A stretch of DNA of 64,000 bases, taken from positions 11,652 through 75,651 of the forward strand of contig JBBALI010000016.1 of assembly GCA_040403095.1 (NCBI GenBank). The letters are read 5' to 3'. This stretch comes from JAQVCM01 sp040403095 (GTDB lineage: Bacteria > Bacteroidota > Bacteroidia > Flavobacteriales_D > Crocinitomicaceae). The notes below the pieces were generated by a model. That model made no database searches and was not told where the DNA came from. It saw nothing but the letters and a program-made list of their open reading frames with translations. The position numbers were made by a program, and so were the translations under genes. Below, piece by piece: positions 45,495 through 54,573 of the stretch. Each line of letters opens with the position of its first letter. The first letter of the stretch is position 1.

Positions 45495-48107
45495 ATGACA
45501 CTTCACGAAATACGCCAACATTTTTTCCGCTTTTTTGAAGAAAAAGGACACAAAATCGTTCCTTCAGCTCCGATGGTTGTAAAAAACGATCCAACTTTGA
45601 TGTTTACCAATGCTGGAATGAACCAATTCAAAGACTATTTTTTAGGGAATAGTGTTCCAAGTATCAGAAGAATTGCCAATTCACAAAAATGCTTGCGCGT
45701 TTCAGGAAAACACAATGATTTAGAAGAGGTTGGAGTGGATACTTATCACCACACCATGTTCGAAATGTTGGGAAATTGGTCTTTTGGAGATTATTTTAAA
45801 GAAGAAGCGATTTCTTGGGCTTGGGAATTATTGACAGATGTGTATAAAATTCCTGTAGACCAATTGTATGTGACCGTCTTTGAAGGTGATAAAAAAGATG
45901 GTGTTCCACAAGATTTAGAAAGTTACAATATTTGGAAACGTTTTATAGCAGAAGATAGAATCATTCTGGCTTCCAAGAAAGACAATTTCTGGGAAATGGG
46001 TGAAACTGGACCGTGCGGACCTTGTACAGAAATTCACGTAGATATTCGTCCGTTGGAAGACCGACAAAAAACGAATGGTTTGACATTGGTCAATAACGAT
46101 CACCCGCAAGTGGTTGAAATTTGGAACAACGTTTTCATGCAATTCAATCGAAAAGCAGACGGAAGTCTTGAGCCTTTGCCAGCAACGCACGTTGATACAG
46201 GAATGGGATTGGAGCGTTTGGCGATGGCTTTACAAGGAAAAACTTCGAATTATGATACCGATTTATTTCAGTCTTTGATTCGTCACATGGAGAAAATCTC
46301 AGGTGTTAAATACGGAGAGAAAGAAGAAACCGACATTGCATTGCGCGTCATTGCAGATCATGTTCGCGCCATTGCATTTTCAATCGCTGATGGTCAATTA
46401 CCTTCAAATACTGGTGCTGGATATGTAATTCGTCGAATTTTGAGAAGAGCGGTTCGCTACGGATACCAAACATTGAATTTGAAAGAACCATTTTTATCTG
46501 GACTTTCTGTCGTTTTAGGCAAGGAAATGGGCGATCCTTTTCAAGAATTATTGAATCAAAAAGACATCATCGAAAAAGTAATTTTTGAAGAAGAATTGAG
46601 TTTTTTCAGAACCTTAGAGCAAGGAATTAAAAGGATGGATGCGCTGATGGCGAACGCAAGAGAAACAAAAAATCCAGTTTTAAATGGTGCTGCTGTTTTC
46701 GAATTGTATGATACTTTTGGTTTTCCTGTAGATTTGACTTCCTTGATTGCTCGAGAAAATAATCTATCCATCGATGAGGTTGAATTTGAAGCAAAATTAG
46801 AAGAACAAAGAAATCGTTCAAGAATTGCAACAGCTATCGAAACTGATGATTGGGTAATTTTGAAAACAGATTCAGAAGAGAAATTTATTGGTTACGACAA
46901 CTTGGTTGCAAGAGTTGAAATCGTGAAATATAGAAAAGTGAGCGAAAAGCAAAAAGCTTTTTATCAATTGGTTTTCAATCAAACACCTTTCTACCCTGAA
47001 GGTGGTGGACAAGTGGGTGATACTGGATTTATTGAGCACAATGGAAATAAAACATTCATTTTTGATACCAAAAAGGAGAATAATTTGATTATTCATTTGA
47101 CTGAAAAATTACCAGTCGATCCAACTACTGAATTTGATGCGCATGTAAATATCGAAAAACGTGAATTGGCAGCTTCAAATCACTCTGCAACCCACTTGTT
47201 ACAACATGCATTACGCACGGTGTTAGGAACGCACGTTGAACAAAAAAGTTCCTTTGTCAGTGCTGATTATTTACGTTTTGATTTTTCACATTTTTCAAAA
47301 GTAACTGACGAGGAATTGGTTGAAATCGAAACACTTGTGAATAATGCAATCCGTGCTAATATTGAATTGGATGAGCACAGAAATTTACCTATCGAAGAAG
47401 CAAAAAACATGGGTGCAATGGCTCTTTTTGGTGAAAAATATGGAGACAATGTGCGTGTGATTAAATTCGGAAATTCTATTGAACTTTGTGGTGGTACACA
47501 CGTTCCATCTACAGGAAAAATTGGAATGTTCAAATTGACAACTGAAACGGCTGTTGCAGCAGGAATCAGAAGAATTGAAGCGATTACCAATAAAACAGCT
47601 GAAAATTTACTGCGCAAAAAGGCGGATTCTTTGGATGAAATCAGCAGTATTTTGAAAAATCCAAAAGACCTAAAATCAGCAGTTGAAGAATTGATTCAGA
47701 AAAACAATCAACTTCAAAAGCAAATTGAAGGATTCCAAAAGGAAAAAGCGATGTTAGTGAAAGCGGATTTAAAAGCTAAAATTACTCCAATAAACGGTGT
47801 GAATTTATTGGCTGAAAAAATCAATTTAGACGCTGGAAGTATCAAAGACATTGTATATCAATTGAAAGGTGAAGTTGAAAATTTTGCTGCTGTTATAGGT
47901 GGAGTAGAAGGCGATAAATGTTCGCTAACAATTATTTTCGCTGATCAAATCGTTGCAGATAAAAATGTTGATGCTGGGAAAATTATTCGTGAAGTTTCCA
48001 AACACATCCAAGGAGGTGGCGGAGGACAAGCGTTTTTTGCAACTGCTGGTGGAAAAAATCCTGGTGGTTTAGACAAAGCGATTTCAGAAGTTGTTGGAAT
48101 GATTTAA
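45495..48107 (+). CDS. alaS: Alanyl-tRNA synthetase
   Basis: An 870-residue class II synthetase. Motif 1 and 2 regions are seen in MVVKNDPTLMFTNAGMNQFKDYFLG and TYHHTMFEMLGNWSFGDYFKEE (read in parts), and the editing/zinc sites in SNHSATHLLQHALR (near residue 560) and ELCGGTHVPSTG (near 660). The C-Ala domain (GGGGGQAFFATAGG) is present at the end. The length is normal. The glycosyltransferase gene begins 12 bases after its stop. Confidence 0.97.
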   Translation: MTLHEIRQHFFRFFEEKGHKIVPSAPMVVKNDPTLMFTNAGMNQFKDYFLGNSVPSIRRIANSQKCLRVSGKHNDLEEVGVDTYHHTMFEMLGNWSFGDYFKEEAISWAWELLTDVYKIPVDQLYVTVFEGDKKDGVPQDLESYNIWKRFIAEDRIILASKKDNFWEMGETGPCGPCTEIHVDIRPLEDRQKTNGLTLVNNDHPQVVEIWNNVFMQFNRKADGSLEPLPATHVDTGMGLERLAMALQGKTSNYDTDLFQSLIRHMEKISGVKYGEKEETDIALRVIADHVRAIAFSIADGQLPSNTGAGYVIRRILRRAVRYGYQTLNLKEPFLSGLSVVLGKEMGDPFQELLNQKDIIEKVIFEEELSFFRTLEQGIKRMDALMANARETKNPVLNGAAVFELYDTFGFPVDLTSLIARENNLSIDEVEFEAKLEEQRNRSRIATAIETDDWVILKTDSEEKFIGYDNLVARVEIVKYRKVSEKQKAFYQLVFNQTPFYPEGGGQVGDTGFIEHNGNKTFIFDTKKENNLIIHLTEKLPVDPTTEFDAHVNIEKRELAASNHSATHLLQHALRTVLGTHVEQKSSFVSADYLRFDFSHFSKVTDEELVEIETLVNNAIRANIELDEHRNLPIEEAKNMGAMALFGEKYGDNVRVIKFGNSIELCGGTHVPSTGKIGMFKLTTETAVAAGIRRIEAITNKTAENLLRKKADSLDEISSILKNPKDLKSAVEELIQKNNQLQKQIEGFQKEKAMLVKADLKAKITPINGVNLLAEKINLDAGSIKDIVYQLKGEVENFAAVIGGVEGDKCSLTIIFADQIVADKNVDAGKIIREVSKHIQGGGGGQAFFATAGGKNPGGLDKAISEVVGMI

Positions 48108-48119
48108 TTCTAAACTTTC

Positions 48120-49412
48120 ATGAAAGCACTCATCATTTCTTATTATTGGCCGCCAAGTGGTGGTTCGGGAGTTCAAAGATGGATGTATTTCGCGAAATAT
48201 TTAGGTGAATTTGGGATTGAACCAACGGTCATTACTGTAAACGAAAAACAAGCTTCATACAGCAGTGTAGATGAAAGTTTGGTGCTAGAAATTGAACACA
48301 TCCGAACTTTCAAAACAAGTACGTTAGAACCAATTCGCTTGTATTCATTTTTGAAAAGTGGAAATGCAAAAAAAAGCATTCCGCAAGGAAATGTTGGAGG
48401 AAAAAAACCTGGAATGATGGATAAAATGGCGCGCTTCATTCGTGCAAATTATTTCATTCCTGATGCTCGCGTTGGTTGGAATCCTTACGCTTTCAAAAAA
48501 GCAAAACAATTGCTTCAATCTGAAAAATTCGATTTTGTAATCACAACTGGTCCGCCACAATCAACACACTTAGTTGGACTCAAATTAAAAAGATTGATGC
48601 CAAATATTTGTTGGATTGCAGATTTTCGTGATCCTTGGACGGAAGTTTATTACAACGATTTGTTCAAACGCACAAAATCTAACGAAGCGAAAGACAAAAA
48701 AATGGAATTGGATGTTCTACAAGAATCCAATTTGGTTTTAACCGTTGGTCCATCCATGCAAAAATTGCTGCAATCGAAAATTGAGCATCAGAAAGACAAA
48801 GTCAAATTTATTTTCAATGGATTTGATGAAACTAAAATTTCAAATGCAAAAGTGATTGAGAACAATATCTTTACAATCGCTTATGTTGGAACTTTGAGTG
48901 CAAATTATCCTTACAAATCACTTATTTCAGCATTCAGTAAAATCAAAGAAACGGATGAAAACAGAAAGGTTCAAATAGAACTTGCTGGTAAAATTGAAGC
49001 TGATGTCTTAGCAGACTTCAAAGCGTTGGAAAGTGAAAGTATTCTGATTCATTATCACGGAATTATTGCCCACAGTGAAGCTTTGTCGTTAATGAAAAGC
49101 GCCAATTTACTTTTGCTTTGTTTGCCAGTTTATGAAGGTTCTTCTATTTTTGTTTCTGGTAAATTACTAGAATATGCAGCCTGCAATAAACCAATTTTAG
49201 GCGTTTTTAATCCCGAAAGTGATGCTGGATTTTTGGTCGAAAACTACACGCAAGGAAAAGTGTTTTTACCTGAAAATGAAATAGATATTTTCAATTTTAT
49301 TCAAGATGCTTTAAATGGAAAATTGGCAATAAAAACTGATTTGAAGAGCCCAAGTGAATTTGAAAGAAAAGCCACAACTAAACAATTAGCTGAATTACTT
49401 AAAAGCATCTAA
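48120..49412 (+). CDS. Glycosyltransferase, GT4-like
   Basis: A 430-residue GT-B fold protein. It begins ALIISYYWPPSGGSGVQRWM, the donor/acceptor-domain start of GT4 proteins, and has WIADFRDPWTEVYY, FIFNGFDE, TIAYVGTLSANYPYKSLISAF and the C-terminal LLLCLPVYEGSSIFVSGKLLEYAACNKPIL nucleotide-sugar region (split here). It would add a sugar to a surface polysaccharide or lipid; acceptor unknown. Downstream of alaS by 12 bases, and its stop abuts that of the convergent sigma-54 regulator gene. Confidence 0.87.
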   Translation: MKALIISYYWPPSGGSGVQRWMYFAKYLGEFGIEPTVITVNEKQASYSSVDESLVLEIEHIRTFKTSTLEPIRLYSFLKSGNAKKSIPQGNVGGKKPGMMDKMARFIRANYFIPDARVGWNPYAFKKAKQLLQSEKFDFVITTGPPQSTHLVGLKLKRLMPNICWIADFRDPWTEVYYNDLFKRTKSNEAKDKKMELDVLQESNLVLTVGPSMQKLLQSKIEHQKDKVKFIFNGFDETKISNAKVIENNIFTIAYVGTLSANYPYKSLISAFSKIKETDENRKVQIELAGKIEADVLADFKALESESILIHYHGIIAHSEALSLMKSANLLLLCLPVYEGSSIFVSGKLLEYAACNKPILGVFNPESDAGFLVENYTQGKVFLPENEIDIFNFIQDALNGKLAIKTDLKSPSEFERKATTKQLAELLKSI

Positions 49413-50582
49413 TTAAGCTTTCGGATTGGCAAACATTTTCACATCGTCACCACTAATTTCCTGTCCACAAAGTATCACTAAACGTTCAATAATATTGCGT
49501 AATTCACGGATATTTCCAGACCAATCAGTTACTTTCAATTGATTTAATGCAGAATCAGAAAACGATTTTCTACTCACTCCGTGCTCAGCGCAAACCATCG
49601 TTAAAAAATGTTCTGCCAGCAAAGGAATGTCTTCTTTGCGGTCATTCAACGAAGGAACATGAATCAAAATTACAGCCAAACGGTGAAATAAATCCTCTCT
49701 AAATCTTCCTTCTTCGATTTCCTTGCGTAAATCTTTGTTTGTTGCAGCCACTACGCGACAATCAACCTTGATGTCTCTTTCTCCTCCAACTCGTTGAATA
49801 ACATTTTCTTGCAATGCACGCAAAACTTTTGCTTGTGCAGAAGCACTCATGTCACCAATTTCGTCAAGAAACAAAGTACCACCGCTTGCCAATTCAAACT
49901 TGCCTTTTTTATCTTTTATTGCCGATGTGAACGCGCCTTTTTCATGACCAAACAATTCACTTTCAATTAATTCTGAAGGAATAGCTGCGCAGTTAACTTC
50001 TACAAACGCCATTTTTCTTCGGTTTGAATTGTCATGTAATGAACGCGCAACCAATTCTTTTCCTGTACCATTTCCGCCAGTGATTAAAACGCGTGCATCA
50101 GAAGGTGCCACTTTTTCAATCATTTCTTTGATTTTCACAATACCTTCTGTTTCACCAATAATCGACGAACCTTTGAATTTTTTGACAGTTGATTTCAAAG
50201 ATTTTGTTTCTTCAACTAAAAATAAACGGTCTTTGGCATTTCTTATGGTAACCAAAATGCGATTCAAATCCAATGGTTTTTCGATAAAGTCAAAAGCACC
50301 TTTTTTGATTGCATCAACTGCAGTTTCAATGTTTCCATGGCCTGAAATCATAATGACAGGTACATCAATTTTGGCTTTTTGAATTTCATCCAACACTTCC
50401 ATTCCGTCCATCAAAGGCATTTTAATGTCGCAAAAAATGATGTCATACGTAGTGGATTGAATTTTCTCCCATCCTTCTTTGCCATTTTCTGCTTCTTGCA
50501 CTTCAAAGTTTTCAAATTCTAAAATCTCACGCAAAGCGCGGCGAATACTTCTCTCGTCATCGATGATTAAAATCTTGCTCAT
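49413..50582 (-). CDS. Sigma-54-interacting response regulator without DNA-binding domain
   Basis: A 389-residue NtrC-type protein. Receiver with Asp52 (IIFCDIKMPLMDG), then an AAA+ domain with Walker A GGNGTGKE (169-176), Walker B GTLFLDEIG and sensor sequences. The sigma-54 contact loop reads GAFTSA (216-221) in place of the usual GAFTGA. The region WSGNIREL (354-361) replaces WPGNVREL. The protein ends about 28 residues later, without the Fis-type helix-turn-helix. It may act from solution or through a partner. No kinase gene is adjacent. Confidence 0.93.
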   Translation of the reverse strand: MSKILIIDDERSIRRALREILEFENFEVQEAENGKEGWEKIQSTTYDIIFCDIKMPLMDGMEVLDEIQKAKIDVPVIMISGHGNIETAVDAIKKGAFDFIEKPLDLNRILVTIRNAKDRLFLVEETKSLKSTVKKFKGSSIIGETEGIVKIKEMIEKVAPSDARVLITGGNGTGKELVARSLHDNSNRRKMAFVEVNCAAIPSELIESELFGHEKGAFTSAIKDKKGKFELASGGTLFLDEIGDMSASAQAKVLRALQENVIQRVGGERDIKVDCRVVAATNKDLRKEIEEGRFREDLFHRLAVILIHVPSLNDRKEDIPLLAEHFLTMVCAEHGVSRKSFSDSALNQLKVTDWSGNIRELRNIIERLVILCGQEISGDDVKMFANPKA

Positions 50583-50638
50583 GGAATTTATTTTGGGTTA
50601 AAGATAATCAAGTAAAAATTGATTTGTACTTTTAGTTA

Positions 50639-51229
50639 TTAGTATAAAATGAAAAACAGTAATAAAATCGCTAGTAAGATACCTCCAATAATTTTTGCAG
50701 TTGCCAGTGGAAGCGTCGAAAGAATCCAAACGACCAATAAAGCCACAACAATAATAATTGCCATTGCAACCAAAGCAGATACAAGCAAAGATCCAAAAAA
50801 TCCCCACATGTCATTGTCAGGTTTAGACTGGATTTTTTTAGATTTTAGAAATCTATTTTTGGCTATGATTTTATTTTTAGAAATTTTGTTTTTGATTGTT
50901 TGGTAACGTTCAATTTTTTTGTCAAAATTTCCCTTTTCAATGATTTTATCAATTTTAGTTTCGATTGTTTGAGTACCTAATTGCTGATTAAACTCCCTCT
51001 TTGACTTTATTTTTTCAATCGTTGAAATTCTTTTAATGTCTGATTTTGAATTTATAGTGTCATTTTTAGATATTAAAACTATATCTTCAGCTGAATGATT
51101 TACTTTATTTGGTTGATTCCATCGAACTGTATGTCCAGGAAAATGCAGACGTTTTTCAACAGTACAACTTGAAATAGAAATAAGCAATGTTAAAAGTAAA
51201 AAGTATATCGTATGAATTTGAATTTTCAT
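50639..51229 (-). CDS. Lipoprotein with C-terminal membrane segments, unknown function
   Basis: A 196-residue protein from ATG at 51229 (the frame extends to 51253). The signal (LLLTLLISISSC) gives a lipoprotein, and the first mature residues are TVEKRLHFPGHTVRW; a C-x-x-x-K-R-x-x-x-x-G-x-x-x-x-W start of this kind occurs in other Bacteroidota lipoproteins, in my recollection. A basic, helical middle is followed by a long hydrophobic stretch (LLVSALVAMAIIIVVALLVVWIL and a second segment). Function unknown. It is 51-56 bases upstream of the sigma-54 regulator gene on the same strand. Confidence 0.6.
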   Translation of the reverse strand: MKIQIHTIYFLLLTLLISISSCTVEKRLHFPGHTVRWNQPNKVNHSAEDIVLISKNDTINSKSDIKRISTIEKIKSKREFNQQLGTQTIETKIDKIIEKGNFDKKIERYQTIKNKISKNKIIAKNRFLKSKKIQSKPDNDMWGFFGSLLVSALVAMAIIIVVALLVVWILSTLPLATAKIIGGILLAILLLFFILY

Positions 51230-51260
51230 GCTTGTTTTTCCTGCTGATACCAATTTTTAT

Positions 51261-51302
51261 TCCAAAAAAAATCAAGTACCCAACTGAATGGATACTTGAT
51301 TT
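51261..51302 (-). terminator. Intrinsic terminator of the MbnP-MbnH-YHYH operon
   Basis: On the minus strand AAATCAAGTA pairs with TACTTGATTT, followed by a run of eight Ts. It lies 20 bases past the YHYH gene stop. Confidence 0.8.
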
Positions 51303-51321
51303 ACAAATATAAGATTTTTAA

Positions 51322-52695
51322 CTATTTTACAATCATCAATTTCTTTGAAATCACAGAGTCACCAGAAGCTATTTTAACAATGTATTCTCCGTTATAAAGT
51401 TTACTTGTATCAAAATAAGCAATGGTACTTCCTTGTAAAATGGTAGAAGTTTGAATTTTTCTTCCTGTCAAATCCAATAATTCTATTTGAATGTCTGAAT
51501 TGGCAAGTCCAAGAAGTTGTATCGCAACCAAATCAGTTGCAGGATTTGGAATAATGTTAAATTGATTGTTTTCCAAAACTTCGTTGATGCCTGAAGCTGC
51601 GCCAGTATATTCTGTCACTTGTTCTGAAATGGTAGTAACTTTTGAAGCTGTTACATTGCCGTAAAAAGTAGGTCCAACTGCATATGGATAATAAGAATTC
51701 CAATCAGCATCAACAGTGGTGTAGTAGCAATAAATTCCATTGGGATATTCTGGCGTTACACAGAATCTTCCATTGTGTGCATCCAAATAATCTTCTTGAC
51801 CTCCATGTGTAACAAATTCATAATCTTCTCTAAAATAGCCCAAAAAGTAAGTGGTACTTACTGCTGGTCCATCTGCAACATCGGTTCCATCTGCATGAAG
51901 CGTTCTTGTTGTAATATTTCTCAATTGATAGCCAGACTTAATTCTTGTTAAACCACCAGTTCCATCAGCATTTTTATATCCGTACGCACCATAAATTGGA
52001 AATCCATCATAAGCAAAACCAATTAGTGGTGAATGTTGTGTGCTGTCAATTGCATACAAACCTTCGGCAGCATACAAATTACAAACCGTTGAAATTACAT
52101 TTAAATCTAAATTAAATGCGCTTGGGTTTTGGTGATGGTGGTAATTTCCCATTGCAGGATGTCCTTTTGAACAGTCAAAGCCTAGTTTTTCAGCAGGGAT
52201 TGCATCTCTATTCCATGCTTGAGTTGCAGTGGGGCCTCCAGGGCAAGGCGCATTTCCAGGTCCACCGCACAAAGCACTTGTAGTTGTATTCCAAGCCACG
52301 CCATCACGGTAATCAAATAAGGCAACACCGTTAATAAAAAGACCAATATTACCGCCAGTTGTAGCCGTTGGCGTTCCCGTATTTTGAGCTGGAGTTAAAG
52401 GAAATTTAAAAATGGCATTTTGAGTTGTCGCCAAAGAAGGATTTCCGTCTTGAAATGGTCCTGTCACATAGGAAGGAATTCCATTGGTTTTAACGTAAAC
52501 GCTTGTATTAGAATATAAAACATGTTTCACATTCACGGAATCAGCATCGTTAATAGCAGTTGAATTACCAGCTACATAATGTCTACCTAGCGTTCCAGTA
52601 GTATTTCTCAACCAAGATAATATGGCAGGATTTGTTTGAGAATTTGCATAAAATCCCACAAAAAGGAGCGACGCAACAATAATATTTTTTTTCAT
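51322..52695 (-). CDS. YHYH-domain protein with T9SS type A sorting domain
   Basis: About 457 residues with a signal peptide (KKNIIVASLLFVGFYANSQ). The YHYH domain is marked by GHPAMGNYHHHQNP (near residue 181-191), LGFAYDGFPIYGAYGY and FGYFRED-like segments (YFLGYFREDYEF). The last 75 residues form a T9SS type A sorting domain (IIPNPATDLVAIQLLG to ISKKLMIVK), so the protein is exported to the surface. It is the third gene of an operon with MbnH- and MbnP-like genes. The start could also be 52701. The domain is uncharacterised; the His-rich core suggests metal binding. Confidence 0.88.
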   Translation of the reverse strand: MKKNIIVASLLFVGFYANSQTNPAILSWLRNTTGTLGRHYVAGNSTAINDADSVNVKHVLYSNTSVYVKTNGIPSYVTGPFQDGNPSLATTQNAIFKFPLTPAQNTGTPTATTGGNIGLFINGVALFDYRDGVAWNTTTSALCGGPGNAPCPGGPTATQAWNRDAIPAEKLGFDCSKGHPAMGNYHHHQNPSAFNLDLNVISTVCNLYAAEGLYAIDSTQHSPLIGFAYDGFPIYGAYGYKNADGTGGLTRIKSGYQLRNITTRTLHADGTDVADGPAVSTTYFLGYFREDYEFVTHGGQEDYLDAHNGRFCVTPEYPNGIYCYYTTVDADWNSYYPYAVGPTFYGNVTASKVTTISEQVTEYTGAASGINEVLENNQFNIIPNPATDLVAIQLLGLANSDIQIELLDLTGRKIQTSTILQGSTIAYFDTSKLYNGEYIVKIASGDSVISKKLMIVK

Positions 52696-52770
52696 AAGCA
52701 TATTTTATTTTCAAGCTTTGGTTTACTTGACTTTTTTATTAGATGTTTAATTTTTATTTTTCCTTCAAAA

Positions 52771-53778
52771 CTATTTTTCTCTCGGAAATCCATGTGCTGG
52801 ATTAAAAAGGAATTCTTTGTCTGTCAATGTTAATAAAAATGCAATTACATCAACTTTTTCATTGGAAGTAAGGTGGATAGGTTTTTTCAAACCTTCAGAT
52901 AGAGTAGGGGAATCGTGAATTTCACTGGTGTAATGATTCAGCACTTGATTCAGTTTTTTGAATCTGCCGTCATGCATGTAAGGAAATGAAAATTCAATAT
53001 TACGCAAAGTGGGAACTTTAAATTTCAATGAATCATTGGGATTTTGAGTGATTTTCACTCTTCCAAAATCGTTGAGCTTTGGGTCGACTTTCAATCCATT
53101 GTTTTCAAATTTTAGATTGGTGAAAAGCGGTTCTTGGTGACAAGAAGCACAATGTTTTTGAAACAACTTATAACCATTTTTCTCTTGCGCAGTAAATTTG
53201 GCTTTATGCTGTTTTACCAAATCATATTTTGAATTGGCACTAATTAAAGTCAGCATAAATTGTGAAATGGCTTTCAATGTTTTTTCACCCGTGGCTACAC
53301 TGTCACCAAAAGCATTAAAAAACAATGATTTATACTTGGAGGATTGATTTATTTTTAAAACAATATTTTCAATTTTTTCGTCCATTTCATCCCGATGACT
53401 AATGGGTGCCAACGCTTGCATGTCTAAATGATTGATTGCTCCGTCCCACATAAATGATTGATGCCAAGCCAAATTCATGAGTGTAGGCGAATTTCTTGTT
53501 CCAATCCGATCTTCTATTCCATGACTCAAATTATGATCAACATGTGTAAATGCATTGAAAGGTGAATGACAACTGGCACACGAAATCGAATTATCTCTAG
53601 ATAGTATTGGGTCGTAAAACAGATTTCTGCCTAAGTAAACTTTTTCTTTTGATAAAGGATTGTTTTTGAAATTATAAACAGGTTTCGGCCAATTTTGAGG
53701 CACATAAAATAGGTTGTTTTCTTTCTCAAAAAACGAAAAAAATACACTAAGAAAGAGAAAGTAGAGCAAATATCTCAT
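52771..53778 (-). CDS. MbnH/MauG-like di-heme cytochrome c peroxidase family protein
   Basis: A 335-residue periplasmic protein with a signal segment (RYLLYFLFLSVFFSFF) and two c-type heme sites: CASCH (67-71) and CASCH (210-214). GTRNSPTLMNLAWHQSFMWDG and FPYMHDGRF (Met268 as a possible axial ligand) follow the family. The gene overlaps the MbnP-like gene by 4 bases (ATGA). In known MbnP-MbnH pairs the di-heme enzyme oxidises a tryptophan of MbnP to kynurenine, which forms a copper site; the same role here is inferred from adjacency. Confidence 0.9.
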   Translation of the reverse strand: MRYLLYFLFLSVFFSFFEKENNLFYVPQNWPKPVYNFKNNPLSKEKVYLGRNLFYDPILSRDNSISCASCHSPFNAFTHVDHNLSHGIEDRIGTRNSPTLMNLAWHQSFMWDGAINHLDMQALAPISHRDEMDEKIENIVLKINQSSKYKSLFFNAFGDSVATGEKTLKAISQFMLTLISANSKYDLVKQHKAKFTAQEKNGYKLFQKHCASCHQEPLFTNLKFENNGLKVDPKLNDFGRVKITQNPNDSLKFKVPTLRNIEFSFPYMHDGRFKKLNQVLNHYTSEIHDSPTLSEGLKKPIHLTSNEKVDVIAFLLTLTDKEFLFNPAHGFPREK

Positions 53779-54461
53779 TTCACAACAAACATTTTAGTTG
53801 CTTTTATCGCCATTTCAATCGCTTCTTTTCTTGGAGACATGATTGACTTTGTATGTTGAAAGTCGATTTCCGAAATCCAATTACTTAATTCAACCTCCAT
53901 TTGAAATGTTGCTTGTTTGTTAGTTTGAAATGATATTTTTTGAATTGCTGCGAAAGGACTCTGATAACCGCCTAAATGAAAAACAAATTCATTTTCTTCG
54001 GCGGAAGACGACTTGCAATTTCCTTCTAATTTTAAATTAATATAACCACTTTGCCAAGTCCAATACATTCCTTTTGTGGGATCAAGCGCGCCACCTATCG
54101 CGCCGGAAACATTGGTTAAACTATCAATTCCCAAATCAAACGCTATTTTGTCGAATTCGAGGTTTCGAGGTATAAAACTTTTGACTTTAAAAGAATTGGT
54201 ATCTTCTATGTCAATTAAGTAAAATCCCGGATTTACTTTCCAAACGATTTTATTTTCGTTGATTAACTCAATATTTGAGATGTAAAATTTAAACGTCGTA
54301 AATTGAATACTATCGTTCTTACTTATAACATAATACTGATTGAGATTCAATTGTTTTGAATGAAAAGTTGGTTCAAAGTTTATTTCCATTGTCTCCATTT
54401 CTTGCGACATTAGTTTTGTTTGCGCAATCAAAAAAAAGAAAACAACAATCAATAATTTCAT
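53775..54461 (-). CDS. MbnP-like periplasmic copper-binding protein
   Basis: A 228-residue exported protein (signal LLIVVFFFLIAQTKLMSQ). The core has the MbnP family pattern: TFKFYISNIELI, YLIDIEDTNS, IAFDLGIDSLTNVSGAIGGALDPTKGMYWTWQSGYINLKLEG and FHLGGY (161-166), in pieces. Trp134 and Trp136 are candidates for the tryptophan that MbnH converts to kynurenine in characterised pairs. It is the first gene of MbnP-MbnH-YHYH. No methanobactin genes are nearby, so this is a methanobactin-independent member. Confidence 0.9.
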   Translation of the reverse strand: MKLLIVVFFFLIAQTKLMSQEMETMEINFEPTFHSKQLNLNQYYVISKNDSIQFTTFKFYISNIELINENKIVWKVNPGFYLIDIEDTNSFKVKSFIPRNLEFDKIAFDLGIDSLTNVSGAIGGALDPTKGMYWTWQSGYINLKLEGNCKSSSAEENEFVFHLGGYQSPFAAIQKISFQTNKQATFQMEVELSNWISEIDFQHTKSIMSPRKEAIEMAIKATKMFVVK

Positions 54462-54517
54462 AAGACTTCAGTATCAACTTTTGTTTAGATGATTTTTTTT
54501 TAAATTTCCTTTAAAAC

Positions 54518-54555
54518 TAAAAACCGCTTGACATGAAAATGAAAAGCGGTTTTTA
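54518..54555 (-). terminator. Intrinsic terminator after recQ
   Basis: AAAACCGCTT (54520-54529) pairs with AAGCGGTTTT (54544-54553), with T-runs at both outer ends. It is 20 bases after the recQ stop and separates recQ from the MbnP operon. Confidence 0.8.
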
Positions 54556-54573
54556 GGTTTTTTAGAAAATCGA

